Assembly (NCBI GenBank): GCA_019745275.1
Contig: JAIETJ010000044.1
Location: 1 to 48,351, forward strand
DNA: 48,351 nucleotides
Direction: 5' to 3'
From: Pseudomonadaceae bacterium
GTDB taxonomy: Bacteria; Pseudomonadota; Gammaproteobacteria; Pseudomonadales; Pseudomonadaceae
Shown: piece by piece, positions 33,498 through 41,912 of the stretch
How the letters are laid out: each line of letters begins with the position of its first letter
Position numbering within the stretch: the stretch's first letter is position 1
Translations under genes and position numbers: made by a program
The notes under the pieces: generated by a model
What the model was told of the DNA's origin: nothing
What the model saw: only the letters and a program-made list of their open reading frames with translations
Database searches by the model: none

Positions 33498-34085
33498 ATG
33501 TCATTCGCTGAGCAATTGAACCGCCTGCAAGCCTTTCTCGACGCCGACGAATTGCACGACGAGGCGCTCGACTATGTGGCGGCCCACGGCTTTCTGACGG
33601 CCCTGTCGATCTGCACCGAGCAACCGGATGAGCGTGAGTGGATTGACGCACTGTTCTCCGAGCCCCCGCACTATCGCAGCGAAGAAGAGCGCGCCGACAT
33701 CGAGGCGACCTTAATCCAACTCAAATCGCACATCGCCCGGCAACTGGCCAGCGATGACGAGCCGGAAATCCCGTGCGAACTCGACCTTGGCGATGAGCCA
33801 GACGACTCTGACCTGCGCGGCTGGTGCATTGGTTTTATGGAAGGGGTATTCCTACGCGAAGCGGCTTGGTTTGAAGACGCCGAAGACGAAGTCAGCGAAC
33901 TGCTGCTGCCTATCATGGCGGTGTCGGGCTTGTTCGACGACCAACCCGAGTTCAGCGATATCGCCCAAGACCGCAACATGGTGGACGACATGGTTGAGCA
34001 AATCCCCGAACTACTCACCGCCCTGTTCTTGCTGTGCAACGCACCCGATGAAAAACCTGCATTGCTGAAGCCGCGTCATCACTAA
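33498..34085 (+). CDS. YecA/UPF0149-family protein
   Basis: 195-residue acidic cytoplasmic protein of unknown function. Family features are the YVAAHGFLTALSICTEQP block near 25-44, LRGWCIGFMEGVFLREAAW near 112-130 and MAVSGLF near 145. It lacks the C-terminal Zn-binding SEC-C motif of some YecA proteins. Asp and Glu are very frequent, giving a low pI. The ribosome site aaggt lies 8 bp before the ATG. It begins a tightly spaced + strand run with the DUF454, lapG and lapD genes (13, 18 and 9 bp gaps). Confidence 0.87.
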   Translation: MSFAEQLNRLQAFLDADELHDEALDYVAAHGFLTALSICTEQPDEREWIDALFSEPPHYRSEEERADIEATLIQLKSHIARQLASDDEPEIPCELDLGDEPDDSDLRGWCIGFMEGVFLREAAWFEDAEDEVSELLLPIMAVSGLFDDQPEFSDIAQDRNMVDDMVEQIPELLTALFLLCNAPDEKPALLKPRHH

Positions 34086-34098
34086 TAGCGGTACAGGC

Positions 34099-34506
34099 AT
34101 GCCCAATCTGCGCCTACATCCCCATGCGGGCGTTCGCTACGCGTTATTGCTGCTGGGCTGGCTGAGCGTAGTTTTGGGGGTAATCGGCATATTTCTGCCA
34201 TTACTCCCGACCACACCCTTCCTGCTCCTAGCTGCCGCCTGTTTTATGCGCAGCTCCGCACGTTTCTACACCTGGCTGGTGCAACACTCGCGGCTCGGTC
34301 CGTGGATTCATGCGTACTTGGATGGCCGTGGGATCCCGCGGCGCGCCAAGGCCTACGCGATCAGTTTAATGTGGTCGAGCATCGCCCTCTCCTGCTATCT
34401 GCTGCCGTTTATCTGGGCCCGAGCATTTATGCTAATCAGTGCAATACTGGTAACACTGTACATACTGCGGCAAACAACCCTGCCAGCCCGCACGCCCGAG
34501 CCCTAA
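34099..34506 (+). CDS. YbaN/DUF454 family inner-membrane protein
   Basis: 135-residue membrane protein with about three hydrophobic segments. The GVIGIFLPLLPTTPFLLLAAACFMRSS block (residues about 27-53) is the DUF454 signature, and WLVQHSRLGPWIHAYLDGRGIPRRAKA follows in the loop. No biochemical role is established. Location between the yecA-like gene and lapG, with short gaps, suggests cotranscription. Confidence 0.9.
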   Translation: MPNLRLHPHAGVRYALLLLGWLSVVLGVIGIFLPLLPTTPFLLLAAACFMRSSARFYTWLVQHSRLGPWIHAYLDGRGIPRRAKAYAISLMWSSIALSCYLLPFIWARAFMLISAILVTLYILRQTTLPARTPEP

Positions 34507-34524
34507 CCTGCTGGCACATAAGCC

Positions 34525-35241
34525 ATGAATGCAGACATGCACACACGAGTCAGTAGCCCAGCGAGATATCGCTGCGGGCGCGCATGGCTTAGGCCGGCGC
34601 TGCTGGCGTGCCTGCTGGCCTGTGTTGCCATCAGCTATGCCGACTGGGGTTTTGACTTAATCATCCGTAACGCCGAAAAGCGCTACGGCAAAATCGACAA
34701 TGCCAAAGTGCGCATTGAAGAATGGGACAGGTTGATTAACAGCAGCCTCAACATTGAAGAAAACCAACAACTACAGGCCGTTAACGGTTTTTTTAATCGG
34801 CAATTGCGTTTTGTCGACGACAGCATCAACTGGCGTCAGACCGATTACTGGGCCACCCCCATCGAAGCCTTGGTAAAAGGTGCCGGTGACTGTGAAGACT
34901 ACGCCATCGCTAAATACTTCACGCTACGCCGCCTCGGTATACCCAGTGAAAAACTGCGCATCACCTACGTTAAAGCCCTCAAGTACAACCAAGCGCACAT
35001 GGTGCTGACCTACTACAGCAGCCCTAGCGCCGTGCCCTTAGTGCTAGACAATTTAATTGGCGAAATTCGCCCAGCTCCTCAGCGTAAAGACCTGCTGCCG
35101 GTCTATGCCTTCAATGCCGAAGGCCTGTACATGCCGGGCGCTACCGGCGGCAAACGCGCCAGTGACAGCAAAAAGCTCTCACGCTGGCAAGACCTACTGA
35201 AAAAAATGCGCGAAGAAGGCTTCGCTATTGGCGAAGGCTAG
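34525..35241 (+). CDS. lapG: Periplasmic cysteine protease LapG
   Basis: 238-residue bacterial transglutaminase-like peptidase that cleaves the N-terminus of LapA/CdrA-type giant adhesins and so releases biofilm cells. The signal segment is about 22-39. The catalytic triad is Cys123 (in GAGDCEDYAIAKYF), His158 (AHMV) and Asp175 (VLDNL). Asp122 and Glu124 next to Cys123 match known calcium ligands. When c-di-GMP is high, LapD sequesters LapG. lapD follows after 9 bp. No adhesin substrate gene is in the window. A possible alternative start lies at the Met of residue 5. Confidence 0.95.
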   Translation: MNADMHTRVSSPARYRCGRAWLRPALLACLLACVAISYADWGFDLIIRNAEKRYGKIDNAKVRIEEWDRLINSSLNIEENQQLQAVNGFFNRQLRFVDDSINWRQTDYWATPIEALVKGAGDCEDYAIAKYFTLRRLGIPSEKLRITYVKALKYNQAHMVLTYYSSPSAVPLVLDNLIGEIRPAPQRKDLLPVYAFNAEGLYMPGATGGKRASDSKKLSRWQDLLKKMREEGFAIGEG

Positions 35242-35250
35242 GAGGACGTT

Positions 35251-37194
35251 ATGTCATTAATTAAACAGCTATTTTTGGCCATCTGTGTGTTTTTGCTGGT
35301 GGCCTTCACCGGCAGTTTTATTGCAGGCGTGGAAAGCTCGCGCGAGCAACTGATCAGCCAGTTACGCTCACACGCGCAAGACGCCGCGACCGCCTTGGGG
35401 CTGTCGATGACACCCAATGTTGACGACCCAGCGATGCTCGAACTGATGGTCAGCTCAGTGTTTGATAGCGGTTACTTTGCCAGTATTCGGGTGGTGCGCA
35501 TCCCCGATGGCGAGGTACTGGTTGAACGCAGCAATACCACTGCCAGCGAGCAAAAAGTGCCCGAATGGTTCGTCAAGTTGGTCGCCCTGCACGCTCAAGG
35601 CGGCGATGCATTGATCATGCGCGGCTGGGAGCAAGCGGCGCGTATCGAAGTACAAAGCCATCCACAGTTTGCGCTGGCCAAACTCTGGGACAGCGCCATC
35701 GGCAGCCTGATTTGGTTATTGATCTGCGGCGTAATCAGCGCCCTGCTCGGTGGTTGGCTGCTGCGCACCCAGTTACGTCCCCTAGACAACATGGTCGATC
35801 AAGCCGAGGCCATCAGCCGCCGCGAATTTCTCGCGGTGCAGCAAATCCCTCGCACCCCAGAACTCAAGCGAGTGGTGCTGGCGATGAACCAGATGGTGCA
35901 AAAACTCAAAGCATTGTTCGCAGAAGAAGCCTCGCGCAGTGAAAAACTGCGCATCGAAGCCTATCAAGACAGCCTGACCGGACTGGCCAACCGTCGTTTG
36001 CTGGATATTCGGTTAAGCGAGCAGTTGCTGGTCAGTGAGCATAACGCCGATGGTTATCTACTGTTTATTCGGCTCACCGATCTAACCGGTTTAAATCAGA
36101 AATTGGGCGGACAAAAAACTGACGCGCTGATCAAAGCCATGAGCGATGTTATAAAACAGCAGCTGGATGCCCCTAATCGTGCGCAATGGCTGGCGTCGCG
36201 CAGCCGCGCGGGCGAGTTCACCGTGATCGCGGCCGGCCTTAGTGGCGAGCACGCCGAACAACTGGCCGAGCAACTTACCGCTAGCATTGAAGCACTGGCA
36301 CTGGCGCGTGAAAGTGGCATGTCGCCCATCGCCTTTATCGGTATTGGTGCGTTTAGCTCGGGCGAGCTGGCCAAAGCCGTGTTCGCCCGTACCGACGAGG
36401 CACTGGCACAAGCCCAAGGAACACCCGGTAAGGTTTGGGCCAGGCTGGACAACACGGCGCATAGCAGCAGTAATCCGGTTGACTGGCGTGAATGGATTGA
36501 CGACGCGCTGAAGCACAGCAAGCTCAAGCTGTTCTTCCAACCTGTTGTCCGCTGCGCAGGCAGCGGCGTGCTGCACCAGAAGGTCCTGGCGCGACTTATT
36601 GATCCGCAGGGCGAAGCGGTTGCGGCGGGCCAATTTTTGCCTTGGATCGAGCGCCTAAACTGGTCCGCACGATTAGACATGGCCATGTTAAAAGACGCCA
36701 TCAAACACCTTAGCCTGCACCCTCAACCCTTGGCCTTAAGCCTGTCAGGGCAAACCCTGCGCGACGCAGAAAGCCAGGCCGAACTGCTGCAAGTTTTACG
36801 CAATAACCCAAGATCAGACGGCTTACTGACTTTAGAACTGGATGAGCGTTACCTGCCTTCGGCCGCGCAACTGGAACAACTCAGTCAAACCGTGCGGGCG
36901 GCGGGTTATAGCCTAGGGCTACAGCACTTTGGGGGTGATTTCGGGCTAATCGGAAACCTAACCAATCTCGGCTTGGCGTATTTGAAGATCGACGGCAGCT
37001 ACATTCGAGCACTCGATCAAGAAGCGGACAAACGTCGTTTTATCGAAGCCATCTACCGCGCCACCAACAGCATCGACATGCCGCTGATTGCTGAGATGGT
37101 CGAGACCGCGAGCGAACTGGCAGCGCTACAAGAAATCGGTATCCAAGGGGCCATGGGACGCTTGATTGGCGCACCGGCACCTTGGGCCGACTAA
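35251..37194 (+). CDS. lapD: c-di-GMP effector LapD (degenerate GGDEF-EAL)
   Basis: 647-residue inner-membrane receptor. TM1 is about 5-25, the periplasmic LapG-binding fold is about 26-150 with the key loop GWE (Trp126), and TM2 is about 150-172. A HAMP domain, then a degenerate GGDEF (RAGEF at 319-323) and a degenerate EAL (KVLAR at 444-448) follow, so it is expected to bind but not make or degrade c-di-GMP. Length and motifs match P. fluorescens LapD. A strong aggagg ribosome site lies before the ATG. Terminal gene of the + strand run; it converges on the MalM-like gene. Confidence 0.96.
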   Translation: MSLIKQLFLAICVFLLVAFTGSFIAGVESSREQLISQLRSHAQDAATALGLSMTPNVDDPAMLELMVSSVFDSGYFASIRVVRIPDGEVLVERSNTTASEQKVPEWFVKLVALHAQGGDALIMRGWEQAARIEVQSHPQFALAKLWDSAIGSLIWLLICGVISALLGGWLLRTQLRPLDNMVDQAEAISRREFLAVQQIPRTPELKRVVLAMNQMVQKLKALFAEEASRSEKLRIEAYQDSLTGLANRRLLDIRLSEQLLVSEHNADGYLLFIRLTDLTGLNQKLGGQKTDALIKAMSDVIKQQLDAPNRAQWLASRSRAGEFTVIAAGLSGEHAEQLAEQLTASIEALALARESGMSPIAFIGIGAFSSGELAKAVFARTDEALAQAQGTPGKVWARLDNTAHSSSNPVDWREWIDDALKHSKLKLFFQPVVRCAGSGVLHQKVLARLIDPQGEAVAAGQFLPWIERLNWSARLDMAMLKDAIKHLSLHPQPLALSLSGQTLRDAESQAELLQVLRNNPRSDGLLTLELDERYLPSAAQLEQLSQTVRAAGYSLGLQHFGGDFGLIGNLTNLGLAYLKIDGSYIRALDQEADKRRFIEAIYRATNSIDMPLIAEMVETASELAALQEIGIQGAMGRLIGAPAPWAD

Positions 37195-37212
37195 GGCCAG
37201 TTTTTAACCCAG

Positions 37213-38373
37213 TTAACGCACCACGGCTAACTCGAAACCGCCGACGTCGGCATGCTGATGCACCTGCATGCCGCCCTCATCTAAGGCCAGATCTTGTAAC
37301 GGCCGCTTGAAAGGCTTGTTATCCAAGGTCTGCACGGTGCGGTCTTGATTAGTGGTGAGCAGCAACACATAGCGCTCACCCTCTACTGCGTTCACCGGCA
37401 CAGTGCCTTCGATAAACGCGTAGCTGTACCAAGTCTCAGCATGCAGTTGATACACCGCATCACTGACTAAACGGGTTGGATGCTTACTGGCATCAAGAAA
37501 CAACAAAGACGGATAGACCACCTGTTTGTTGGCAAAACTGCGTACCCGTAACCCGTAGGTATGCTGTGAAGTCGGCAGTTTTACCGCCGAGTAATAGCTG
37601 CGCCCCATGGGGAAATCAAAGCTCGGCGAGAGCTTATTCAACTCACGGTAACGTGGCTCATCTGCCGATAGCTCAGTGAAGGCAGAATCGGGCAATTGCA
37701 CGCAGCAATTGTCTTGTAAGCTCTGATATAACCCGGCGGTTTTTTCCTGAGTGCCCGCCAGCAATGCTTGCATTGCCGGGGTTAGCTGACCATCGAGACC
37801 GGGTAAATCCGCCGGACGCTTGCTGAACTGCACTTGATGACCTTCGGTGTACTTGATCGCGCTGGCCTGTGCGCCACGGCGCAGGCCATCAGCTCGCTGC
37901 TCGGCAGAGATAGGTGAATTGTGCATGCGCCCTTGTTCATCGGCCCAGGTGTAATACGGACTACCGTTCTCGCTGCGCACAAAGCCCTTATCCTCAAACG
38001 CTTCGGCATCGATGTATTCACTGGAGTGCTGACCATTGGGCAAGGTCAGGTTTTTTTGCCCATCCAGTTGCTGAGCGCCTGCATAGAAGCTGCTCTGCAT
38101 ATTGCCGCCGGCATCTACCCAGGTGAAATAGCGCCGTTTTGCCTCGATATTAGCAGCGCCTCCCGGCCAATTACTGCGCCCTTGATCGGAAACCCGCGCT
38201 TGATCGCTCTGGTTAATTTGCCGGGTGGCCGAACGCTGCTGCGCACCATAGCCACTGTCAACAAAGGTGTTATGTAGCCGTCCACTCTCGTCGACCCAGG
38301 TCAAATAACGACCATTACTCGCTTGTGAATGAAAGCTTGCAAGCACCGTCAAACCAATCAATAAGCGCCGCAT
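37213..38373 (-). CDS. Exported protein with three DUF4124-like repeats and a MalM-like C-terminal domain
   Basis: 386 residues with a signal peptide (about 1-18, ending SQAS). Three repeats of the form (R/Y)Y-x-T-W-x-D-x-x-G-x-x-x-x-S/T occur at about 23-38, 82-97 and 140-155 (YLTWVDESGRLHNTF, YFTWVDAGGNMQSSF, YYTWADEQGRMHNSP), resembling DUF4124. A vicinal Cys pair (223-224) opens the second half, which resembles the periplasmic maltose-operon protein MalM (beta-rich; YPSLLFLDASKHPTRL and YVLLLTTNQDRTVQTLDN). Only 4 bp separate it from the FadL-like gene. Acinetobacter FilE-type proteins may be similar. Function is unknown. Confidence 0.78.
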   Translation of the reverse strand: MRRLLIGLTVLASFHSQASNGRYLTWVDESGRLHNTFVDSGYGAQQRSATRQINQSDQARVSDQGRSNWPGGAANIEAKRRYFTWVDAGGNMQSSFYAGAQQLDGQKNLTLPNGQHSSEYIDAEAFEDKGFVRSENGSPYYTWADEQGRMHNSPISAEQRADGLRRGAQASAIKYTEGHQVQFSKRPADLPGLDGQLTPAMQALLAGTQEKTAGLYQSLQDNCCVQLPDSAFTELSADEPRYRELNKLSPSFDFPMGRSYYSAVKLPTSQHTYGLRVRSFANKQVVYPSLLFLDASKHPTRLVSDAVYQLHAETWYSYAFIEGTVPVNAVEGERYVLLLTTNQDRTVQTLDNKPFKRPLQDLALDEGGMQVHQHADVGGFELAVVR

Positions 38374-38377
38374 AAAA

Positions 38378-39967
38378 TTAAAAACTCGTCGTATAGGTGA
38401 GCGCCAAAATATAAGCTTTAACCGTAGTTTCAACATCCAAGTCAGCATATGGGTTATACACAACACTGTCGATATCGGCGCAGTTAGCATTACAGCTACT
38501 ACCCGCAGGTATATTCTGTTTACTAATCAGATAATTAAAACCCACATCAATAACTGTGTCCTGATCCCACTTATAACCAACACCCAAACCATATAACTGA
38601 GCATCCCCCAAAGGCACTAAGGCGTCGGCCTTATTGTCCGGAACCGCAGAAGGTCGAGGCTCATACCCAGCACGCAAACTAAGACGATCATTTACATCAT
38701 ACTGCACACCCAACGCCCAACTCCACACAGACTTATAACTACGATCAAGTGTAATTGCATCACTGGTCGCGCCATCCGGTGAGAAAATACTGGCTATTTT
38801 TAAGAAGTCCAAATCACGATCGAACTGCAATTCAAACTTCTCCCAGGCCGCATAATCAGTCCACTTAGCATCCAAATTAACCTGCCACTTACTCGCTGGT
38901 TTTAACTTAATCCCAGTAGAAAAATGCTGCGGATAGGTTAAGTCCATCGACACATTGCCAACTTCTTTGCCTACCCCATCAGGAGTAATACCGTTAAACA
39001 CCGCGCCGATTAACGAAGCATCCAAACCACGCCAAAAGCCCTGCCAATTCTCCGTGTAATCCAGGGTGTACTTACCTTGCAAATGCATCTTGGCTTCACT
39101 TTGATACACCGCCCCCCAAGCGAACCAATCGACAGGCTCCCATTGCACCCCAAGATTCCAAGTAGGCGACAATGTTTGTTGCATATCCACATCAAGATTA
39201 GCCAAATCAGTGTAAGGACCGAATTCACCACCACATAGATTCAACAATACCTCAAATGGATTGCCTTCGACCCCACACAGTGCCTCTTGGGTCTGACCAA
39301 TCGCGCCAGTCAGCAAATTAGGTGCCCGCAAATCCTGATTAAGCGCCAGCGCTTGATCAGAGAAGTTAATGGAAAGACCCACCGACAGTTGATCATTTAC
39401 CTGATAACCCACGGCTGGCGAGAAGTAAGTTAGCCGCTGCATGACTACTTCCTTGCCCTGATAACGCCCTGGATCATCGTCGTCGCGCACATAACCTAGC
39501 GCTTGCGGGGTATACACATCGGTGGCGAAGGTCAGCTTGGAGCCGGGTGGATTGATTGATATCCCCGCCAGCGGCACAAACAATAGAGGTAACTCTGTAG
39601 CCCCACCCAAACCTGGAAAATACATGGCTGGCGTAGTGGTACGGCTAGACGAATTGGCCACTGGATCGTTATCTGCGCCAAGAAATTTATCGCCATAATT
39701 GGGCCCAGCATTAAAGTCCGAACGAATATCCATCACCGCGGTAATGTATTTAATCGTAGTCTTACGGCCTTTTAATTTGGTTAAAGCCGCCGGATTGTAA
39801 TGCACGGCATCAATGCCGCTTTCATCGGCAGTAATGGCATTACCCATCGCCATTGCCTTAGGGTTGCCAATAGTCAGGTTTTGCGCCAACTGTGCTTGCG
39901 TGCTGGCACTCACCAGCAATGCCGCTCCTGCAATCGCGCGCTTGAGCGGCGAAATTCGCATTGTCAT
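38378..39967 (-). CDS. FadL/OmpP1-family outer-membrane transport protein
   Basis: 529-residue predicted beta-barrel. The signal peptide ends near residue 25 (STQAQ). The mature N-terminus (LAQNLTIGNPKAMAMGNA) and HYNPAALTKLKGRK match the FadL hatch and NPA motif. Alternating hydrophobic strands fill the rest, and the C-terminus ends YTTSF with the aromatic insertion signal. FadL barrels import long-chain fatty acids or other hydrophobic compounds. The protein is longer than E. coli FadL (about 446 residues) and its extra loop has several Cys. Placed 18 bp after the barrel gene upstream. The cargo is not predictable. Confidence 0.85.
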   Translation of the reverse strand: MTMRISPLKRAIAGAALLVSASTQAQLAQNLTIGNPKAMAMGNAITADESGIDAVHYNPAALTKLKGRKTTIKYITAVMDIRSDFNAGPNYGDKFLGADNDPVANSSSRTTTPAMYFPGLGGATELPLLFVPLAGISINPPGSKLTFATDVYTPQALGYVRDDDDPGRYQGKEVVMQRLTYFSPAVGYQVNDQLSVGLSINFSDQALALNQDLRAPNLLTGAIGQTQEALCGVEGNPFEVLLNLCGGEFGPYTDLANLDVDMQQTLSPTWNLGVQWEPVDWFAWGAVYQSEAKMHLQGKYTLDYTENWQGFWRGLDASLIGAVFNGITPDGVGKEVGNVSMDLTYPQHFSTGIKLKPASKWQVNLDAKWTDYAAWEKFELQFDRDLDFLKIASIFSPDGATSDAITLDRSYKSVWSWALGVQYDVNDRLSLRAGYEPRPSAVPDNKADALVPLGDAQLYGLGVGYKWDQDTVIDVGFNYLISKQNIPAGSSCNANCADIDSVVYNPYADLDVETTVKAYILALTYTTSF

Positions 39968-39985
39968 GAAGTACTCGCTCGTAGG

Positions 39986-41014
39986 TTATTGGGCTTTAAG
40001 GCCCTTGATATCCAAGGGCATGGAAACCCCGAGGAGCACATCCGGTGAGTCTTCGGTCATACCAAAGCCGGCGTTGACGTTGACGATGTAATCAGGCGAA
40101 GTCCTTAAGCCCAACGAGAAATTCATGATGGCACTGGTTTGCTCGGTACCCTCAACTTGTTGATCGTCAAAGGTATAGGTCGGCTTTAGCGAATAAGCCA
40201 TTTGATAGGAAGTCGACAAAGACACGTCATACGACAATGCATAAGCAAAGCCCATGCTGTATGAAATAGTTGCGCCAGGATCAACTTCTTTTAATAAGCG
40301 ACCACCACGCACCTGATCGACATCGGTAACCGGCATATTGTAGGTATAACCCATAGAACCAAACAGTACGACCGGGTCAATTACGTAGGATAGGTTCGCG
40401 CCACCACCCAAACTGTAATAACCGCTACCAGTGGAGAGCGCGGTATTGGGATCAATATCATAGGGGCTTTGCCCGGTGGGCAAGCCCAAAGTCGCATACA
40501 AGGTAGTCGAAGGACGCCCCCGTACCGAAGGCCAAGGCTGCCAACGCAAACTTGTGGAAATATCGCCGAGGCTATAGGTATCAATACTGCGCTCGGTATC
40601 ATAGGCCGCAACAAACGGCAAGCGAACACTAAAGGTCAAGTTATCCCAAATACCGTAGTCAAAGGTAAAGGAATTGGTAAAACTATGTTGCGCTTGGGCT
40701 TGGGCGGCCACACTAACAACATTGTTATTGGCCCTAAATGTTTCAATTTGCGTATCGCGAGTTAATGAATAATCAAAACCGTAGGTCAGGGTACGCTCAC
40801 CTTTTTTTAACAATGTATAACTTTGCTCGGAGGCAGAAAAAACTTGCTCCAGCGCTTTAGCACTGTCGGCATCATCGTCTTTCTTACTCAATGCATCGCG
40901 CGCCTGATCAACCGAAGGCTCCACAGCAACTTCAGCAGTGGTTTGCTCTGCTTGGGCTAAACTGGTCAAAAAAAATGCCATAAGCCCAAGTCCCATCACA
41001 CCCCAAACCTTCAT
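39986..41014 (-). CDS. Predicted outer-membrane beta-barrel (phenol MetA-pathway/transporter-like)
   Basis: 342 residues. Signal peptide about 1-22 (ending AQA). Residues about 28-60 are a charged helical stretch rich in Asp, Lys and Ala, after which a barrel of about 12 amphipathic strands runs to the end. Blocks such as FDYGIWDNLTFSVRLPFVAAYD and YATLGLPTGQSPYDIDP resemble the PF13557-type (MetA-pathway of phenol degradation) outer-membrane proteins. No substrate can be assigned. It lies between the C39-like peptidase gene (43 bp) and the FadL-like gene. Confidence 0.75.
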   Translation of the reverse strand: MKVWGVMGLGLMAFFLTSLAQAEQTTAEVAVEPSVDQARDALSKKDDDADSAKALEQVFSASEQSYTLLKKGERTLTYGFDYSLTRDTQIETFRANNNVVSVAAQAQAQHSFTNSFTFDYGIWDNLTFSVRLPFVAAYDTERSIDTYSLGDISTSLRWQPWPSVRGRPSTTLYATLGLPTGQSPYDIDPNTALSTGSGYYSLGGGANLSYVIDPVVLFGSMGYTYNMPVTDVDQVRGGRLLKEVDPGATISYSMGFAYALSYDVSLSTSYQMAYSLKPTYTFDDQQVEGTEQTSAIMNFSLGLRTSPDYIVNVNAGFGMTEDSPDVLLGVSMPLDIKGLKAQ

Positions 41015-41057
41015 ACTGCATCCCCGCCGCTATTATTTTTATAATGTTTTGCGCTGC

Positions 41058-41819
41058 TCATTTACGTCGTAGGTACCTGATATCACCCTGCGAGCCCAAC
41101 TCATCCACCTCATTTGAAGTGATTTTGCCCATCTGCGGAAACACCCGAAACGCCAATAAACTGATGGTTTGATCATCAATAATGCGCAAATCGTGATCGG
41201 CCAACGCCAGTGCATTTTTCGGTTCTTGGCCACTGGGGAAAATCACAAATACTACGTTGCCATCCCAAATCTCTTCGAAACGGGTACGGGTAAAGCTAAT
41301 GTTGCCAAGCGCCGGGTCAGCCACATAAACGTGAGACTCGTGCACGTCACGCACTACCACAAAATGTTTAAAGCCACCGTAAATAATCGGCACCAAGGCT
41401 GGATGCTCGAGCTCATCTAAATCGGCCATGGTCGCTTTGAAACCGCCGCTCTTGTAACCCAGTTGCCCCACGTAACGCTTCATATCGAGTAATGAAAAAC
41501 CGCGGCGGGCGGCGATTTTATCGGCCTCGCCATACTGCAACATGCCTTCCATAACTTGCTTTTCTTGCAGATTGCGACCCAGGTAGTAGTCAAGCAAAGT
41601 GGTTAAGGCACCAGAACCGCAGCTGTAGTCGTAGGCTTGATGAATAACATTACGAAACTGCGCCACACTTTTCGGCTCAAGTACCACCGACTCACGCAGC
41701 GGGCCATTTGGCACTAACGATTGGGTTAGATTTACAGTTCCCGCGGCGGGGGTTTTGGTATCCACGGCCTCAGTAAAACCGAACAGCGCAATCAGGCTAC
41801 CGATCAAAATCTCAAGCAT
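41058..41819 (-). CDS. C39-like cysteine peptidase, secreted or membrane-anchored
   Basis: 253 residues. Residues 1-18 are a hydrophobic signal or anchor (MLEILIGSLIALFGFTEA). The papain-like peptidase C39 fold has oxyanion Gln61, nucleophile Cys67 (DYSCGSGALTTLLDYYLG), His152 (GGFKHFVVV) and Asp168 (VADPALGN). Unlike bacteriocin exporters, no ABC transporter domains are attached. A C-terminal extension of about 55 residues follows the catalytic domain. The ATG at 41819 has gagg upstream; the frame is open to 41837. It follows the DUF6160 gene across a terminator-like hairpin, so the small protein is a plausible substrate (inference). Confidence 0.85.
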   Translation of the reverse strand: MLEILIGSLIALFGFTEAVDTKTPAAGTVNLTQSLVPNGPLRESVVLEPKSVAQFRNVIHQAYDYSCGSGALTTLLDYYLGRNLQEKQVMEGMLQYGEADKIAARRGFSLLDMKRYVGQLGYKSGGFKATMADLDELEHPALVPIIYGGFKHFVVVRDVHESHVYVADPALGNISFTRTRFEEIWDGNVVFVIFPSGQEPKNALALADHDLRIIDDQTISLLAFRVFPQMGKITSNEVDELGSQGDIRYLRRK

Positions 41820-41850
41820 TTGCGCCTCATATGCCAAAGCGGTCTTCGCA

Positions 41851-41886
41851 AAAAAGCCCTACCGACCAGGGCCGGTAAGGCTTTTT
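41851..41886 (-). terminator. Terminator or attenuator between DUF6160 and C39 genes
   Basis: 14-nt arms aaaaagccctaccg (41851-41864) and cggtaaggcttttt (41873-41886), with one C/A mismatch, flanked by T tracts on both strands. On the minus strand it is a typical rho-independent terminator after the first gene of the run, with a six-base T-run. Confidence 0.85.
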
Positions 41887-41888
41887 AT

Positions 41889-41912
41889 AATTCAACTCAA
41901 GTGAGTTGAATT
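41889..41912. repeat. Perfect palindrome overlapping the DUF6160 stop codon
   Basis: 11-nt arms aattcaactca (41889-41899) and tgagttgaatt (41902-41912), with 2 bases between, overlap the last two bases of the coding region. It would form a hairpin just upstream of the terminator in the transcript, probably shielding its 3' end. Confidence 0.7.

Noticed and set aside
35955..37194. LapD read as an active cyclase/phosphodiesterase
   Set aside because: The signature motifs are RAGEF in place of GGDEF/GGEEF and KVLAR in place of EALAR, the degenerate forms expected of the receptor LapD.
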